Made by a program: the position numbers and the translations under genes
In this document: in pieces, positions 60,697 through 64,000 of the stretch
Layout of the letters: each line of letters opens with the position of its first letter
Position numbering within the stretch: the first letter of the stretch is position 1
Source of the DNA: Mercenaria mercenaria
Taxonomy: Eukaryota > Mollusca > Bivalvia > Venerida > Veneridae
Assembly (NCBI RefSeq): GCF_021730395.1
Contig: NC_069378.1
Coordinates: 42,855,001-42,919,000 of the forward strand
DNA length: 64,000 bases
Direction of reading: 5' to 3'
Notes under the pieces: generated by a model
Told to the model about the DNA's origin: nothing
Databases searched by the model: none
What the model saw: only the letters and a program-made list of their open reading frames with translations

Positions 60697-61284
60697 TTAG
60701 TTGGAAAGTTTGATACCATTATTTGAAAGACTACCAACGATCATGTTTTAGGTTATAGTAGTTGAATTTGTACTGTACAAATAATAATACAGATCTGACA
60801 TACAATGGTTGTGTCAGAATCAATAAAAGAAGAAACGCTTGTTCATTTTCAGAAGTGTTAAATTTCTGAACTCATGTACATAGAACATAATGCTTTTTCT
60901 CCAATAAGAAAATCTGAAATTACCCAGATTTTTATAGCAGCAGTATGTTAACATATTAGCATTTAATATGACTGAAAACTATATATGTCTTACTTTTCAT
61001 GTTTTTGATTTGGTGATATGCTTTTCCATTTGGAACGAACTTTCCTTACACCCTTTAGATAAGCATGCTAAAAACGCCATGCAGTACAATGCTATGTATA
61101 CATTCGCCCCAATCCAACATATTTGTTTATATGATAATTATTACTATGGGACCCCTTAATCCAATTTATTTGATTGCAAGTTATCGATTCCGCTGTATGG
61201 TTGAACCATAGGCCAACATGCTCCGAATATTACAGATTATTACACACTTTACTATAAATAGCAACAAAACTGTATTATACAAAC

Positions 61285-61392
61285 GGTAATGCTAACCAAT
61301 ATTGCATTAGGGCGTAGCCCGGGTAACAATAATAGGTTTAGGAGTGCTAATAACCACGTAACGAAGCTACACCCTCGTGCAATATAGGTTTA
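61285..61392. repeat. Short inverted repeat
   Basis: atattgcattagggcgtag near the left pairs with ctacaccctcgtgcaatat on the right. aggtttaggagtgctaat and aggtttagtcgtgctaat form a direct repeat partly inside it. Confidence 0.45.
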
Positions 61393-61489
61393 GTCGTGCT
61401 AATAGTACAACAATTTTTAAAACAATATTTTATTATAACTTGGAAAATAGGTAAGGGTGATTTGGTAATTATTTAGGTGTCGTGAAAAC

Positions 61490-61605
61490 AAAATTTTTAT
61501 TGATACTTCAGGCAAATAAGTAAGGGGAGCGATTTAAAAAATGCAAAAGTGAAAAGTTATACATTTTAATCTCCCTTCTATTACACAGTCCCTAGTTTGT
61601 TCTTA
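61490..61605 (+). repeat. Dispersed repeat, partner of 38790 and 36480
   Basis: aagtaaggggagcgat, aatgcaaaagtgaaaagtta and tacacagtccctag recur direct at 38810-38890 and inverted at 36470-36545. Confidence 0.6.
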
Positions 61606-61627
61606 TGCCTCACTCGGGGCATTGAAT

Positions 61628-61770
61628 TCTTCATGTGCTGGCTTACGGAAGGTCGGTGGTTCTAACCAGGTGTCCGCTCGTGATGAAATAATGCGCTGGA
61701 AAATCGCCATATAACCTATAATTGTGTCGGTGCGACGTTAAACCCAACAACAACAACAACAACAAAAAAC
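61628..61770 (+). repeat. SINE tail fragment
   Basis: Carries gtccgctcgtgatgaaataa, aatcgccatataacctataa and tgtcggtgcgacgttaaacc and an (aac)n tail. It is the same 3' module as the SINE at 56954-57220, with the tRNA head lost. Confidence 0.7.
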
Positions 61771-61884
61771 GTTCTTATTCAGCATAACGTTTTAAGGTAA
61801 ATATCAAATAAACCTTGAAATTTAATCCTGACATCATATAATACAACACTTATCGGATGGCTTGAAACCATAAGCCAAAAGAGT

Positions 61885-62170
61885 GGACACAGTGGTCCGA
61901 CACTGTCTGACTACGAAACCAGGGATCGTGAGTTCGAGCCCCCGCTCCTCCAACTAAAAATTACTATCATTGGGATAAGAGTCCCGTGTATGGGTATTTA
62001 CACCTGGCACGCTAAAGAACCAGGGGAGCTTCTAGGATTAGAGCGTCTGCTGTATCTTGCACTATCCTCCAACTAACATTACTAACAGTCTTTTGGAGGA
62101 GTTGCCCATATGGGTTACCGGTGGTATAAGCCATATTGGTCCTTCATACTATTGACCAGTGTGCACTATA
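61885..62170 (+). repeat. tRNA-headed SINE
   Basis: The B box gtgagttcgagccccc follows a tRNA-like gtggtccgacactgtctga. The body has agagtcccgtgtatgggtat, ttacacctggcacgctaaag and aaccaggggagctt. Degenerate head. Confidence 0.6.
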
Positions 62171-62214
62171 TACGTCCGTCTTATCGGCTGAATGCTGAAC
62201 TCTTATCTATATAG

Positions 62215-62430
62215 GATTAAGAAAATCGTTGATGGGCTTTAATGATAATAGCTAAACTGAGTCGCCATTTCATGCTCATGTGTCAACATCTGCTACATAA
62301 TTTTCTTCATTCAATATCCGTTTTATTACACTCGTGGAACTTTAAGCGAACATTGGTTGGAAATTGCGATACGTAATTTAAAGTCTAAATTGGAACAGTT
62401 TTTCTTCTGGAAAATTAACACTTGTATGGA
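62215..62430 (-). repeat. Dispersed repeat, inverted partner of 36155-36360
   Basis: The reverse complement reads ttttccagaagaaaaactgt, gagtgtaataaaacggat, gttgacacatgagcatgaaa as at 36175-36310. Confidence 0.65.
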
Positions 62431-62446
62431 CTCATATGTTATTAAA

Positions 62447-63845
62447 CTAGGGCATTCAATTTCATAACTTACAAGCAATTGATACCAAAGTCTCCTTACG
62501 TTGTCGCTATGGACTATGGTACATTCGGAGTCCTGAAAAGGTGACCCTAGATAGGTACTCTAAAAAACGGGCTTCAAACATGACATCATCCAAATAAAAT
62601 TATAAACAAAAGTTTGGCGTCTTTGTTTTAACATTGTAACACCACGATATTCAAATTGAACAATTGAAATAATGAAATTTAGACCGTCGAACTGCTGTTA
62701 GTTTTCTAATGAAATATAAGTTGAACATCTCTCGTATTTCCAACAGCAACCTCTCTTGAAATAGTCTATAACAATTCGGTAAATAGTTGATTTGAGTGGG
62801 GGTAACACGATACACTGCATGATCCATGATGGTAAAAAAATAAGAAGAAACGAAATTAAGAATAACTTTGTCACTTTATTCTGATGCTCTAAACAGTAGT
62901 GACACTTCCTTAACATAATTACATACATATATGCGTAAAAGCAGCTGTTTTCAACCCTTATTCTGAGCCCGCAATATTTGATTGCGAGGAATAATACATG
63001 TAGGACGGTACTAGATGACCAAGTCTTTACTTCCATTCCGACATGACAACATTAAGCTATTCCCCTGGGTGCTCCTATCTTCTCTTATTAAATTCAGTCC
63101 GTGTTTGTATATTTCTATGCACGCATACGGTTCTCCTGGGCCTTGTGATTGGCAGACATTCAATAGAAAGGTATCATATTGTAGCTAGGCATACAAACAT
63201 TGCACCGATACAAAGTCTTTTGAAATGACACATTGAAAGGGCGAGCAGCAGTGCCAAAACGGACATTTCCTTTACATTATTATATGCATAGAAAGTAACG
63301 TGTTTTACCCGAATTCGGGAGCATGTTACATCATGTTTGAATATAATGCTTGATGAATATCGTTCTTTTTCAACAGTCAAAGGAAAAAGAAAGAAGAAAC
63401 GAAAATAATAACCTAAGTTTATAAAATTTGATTAATTTGACGAAATAAGTGCTCATTCAACGGAGAAAGAACTTTTCTTCATGGTATTCAAACCAAATTT
63501 ATTCATTTGTAATTTTCAAGTCCCTGCATTTTACTTCACTTATCTTCATTGCCATCTCTTCGTTAAAAGTTTAAGAAATAAACATAAACTGTTCATTACA
63601 AGCTGTTATTTTATCAATTACTGTGGAATTTTCACGTCCCCGCGTTTGCACGAAAAACAAGTTATCGGCGATTCTGAGAATTATGATGAAAAAGAAAAGC
63701 AGTATTTCGGATACATAGCAACTCCAAGAATCATGCAACTTATATCAAGATAAGGCTTTTAAGCATATCTTATGTAAGTTGGTGTTACCTTAAGAAAATT
63801 ATTGCGATCACAAATGAACCTGCTTTGTCAAAATATCTATCAGGA
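62447..63845 (+). repeat. Duplicated block, right copy of 49913-51060
   Basis: Same marker order as the left copy, with about 420 bp extra at about 62915-63335. No exon was recognised; the open frames here (up to 112 codons) have no counterpart kept open in the left copy. Confidence 0.9.
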
Positions 63846-63879
63846 TCATGACAGATCATGACAGTGAAAAGGTGTTTGA

Positions 63880-64000
63880 AGTTTCAATCCATTTTCATAC
63901 GTGGGTGTTGAGATAACAGTTTACATACGGTACCTTAACCATAAAATTCTAAGTCGGAAAAGGGGCATACTTTTGTAAAAAAATCAAAACAGAGTTATGG
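63880..64000 (+). repeat. Start of a 180-bp-unit element, cut by the window edge
   Basis: aaccataaaattctaagtcg, aaaaggggcatacttttgta and aaacagagttatgg match the unit wording at 26060-26140. Only part of a unit is in view. Confidence 0.5.

Larger units (their letters stand above)
58830..63840 (+). repeat. Segmental duplication, right copy
   Basis: Colinear with 41275-51060 in the same orientation: lead-in sequence, receptor pseudogene, the flank tatggttattttcattattt at about 59830, then the 1.4-kb block at 62447-63845. It lacks the minisatellite expansion and the family A MITE, but carries family C MITE copy 2 and other SINEs. Confidence 0.65.

Noticed and set aside
62698-63036. Minus-strand open frame of 112 codons in the right duplicated block
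   Set aside because: It overlaps the unique 420-bp insert and is not kept open in the left copy at 49913-51060.

Overview
The window looks like AT-rich nuclear DNA from a bivalve mollusc, possibly a venerid-type clam. The evidence is a Frizzled gene split by a 10-kb intron, an eukaryotic tRNA gene with internal Pol III boxes, several tRNA-headed SINEs, palindromic MITEs, and the long tandem blocks of the 'aggtcactaggtcaaggtca' and 'gggccataattcttgcaaaaagc' kind typical of bivalve genomes. The species cannot be fixed from the sequence alone. No LTR retroelement, endogenous virus or reverse-transcriptase ORF was recognised.

Layout. 1-9.5 kb: gene-free DNA with three near-identical palindromic MITEs (family A), SINE pieces and a pair of inverted repeat arms. 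9502-9574: an intact tRNA-Arg(TCT) gene. 9.6-22.6 kb: AT-rich and mostly repeat-poor, lying downstream of the Frizzled stop codon. 22.6-34.4 kb (minus strand): a complete two-exon Frizzled gene of the FZD1/2/7 class, 567 codons. Its single intron (24089-34222) is packed with nested repeats, including a 1.6-kb hAT-like element with 5-bp target duplications, two opposed copies of one repeat (one carrying a later insertion), and a pearl-like block of tandem repeats. 34.5-41.3 kb: gene-free, with more tandem repeats and a TTAA-flanked MITE (family B).

41.3-63.8 kb is the most interesting part. A receptor-like gene of two exons lies on the minus strand (53318-55802). It encodes a signal peptide, a somatomedin-B-like cysteine motif and a long ectodomain, and it stops within what looks like the first membrane segment of a Methuselah-like or adhesion-like GPCR. 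On either side, on the plus strand, lie two broken paralogues (about 41375-46260 and 58940-59625) inside two colinear blocks of a segmental duplication. In the left paralogue one 33-bp stretch of exon, encoding 11 residues (W-R-R-A-I-V-C-P-Q-E-A), has expanded to about 120 tandem copies (42070-46049). The right paralogue and the open gene keep the same stretch as a single copy, so the origin of this minisatellite can be read directly. The right paralogue also carries a TA-flanked MITE (family C) that is absent at the matching position on the left, which dates that insertion after the duplication.

Other notable structures are seven copies of a 14-bp palindrome spaced alternately 19 and 21-22 bp (60561-60696), and a hairpin core shared by MITE families A and B, which suggests that family A is an inverted dimer of the family B core. 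The largest open frame in the window (1177 codons, minus strand) is a by-product of the 33-bp array and is not annotated as a gene.
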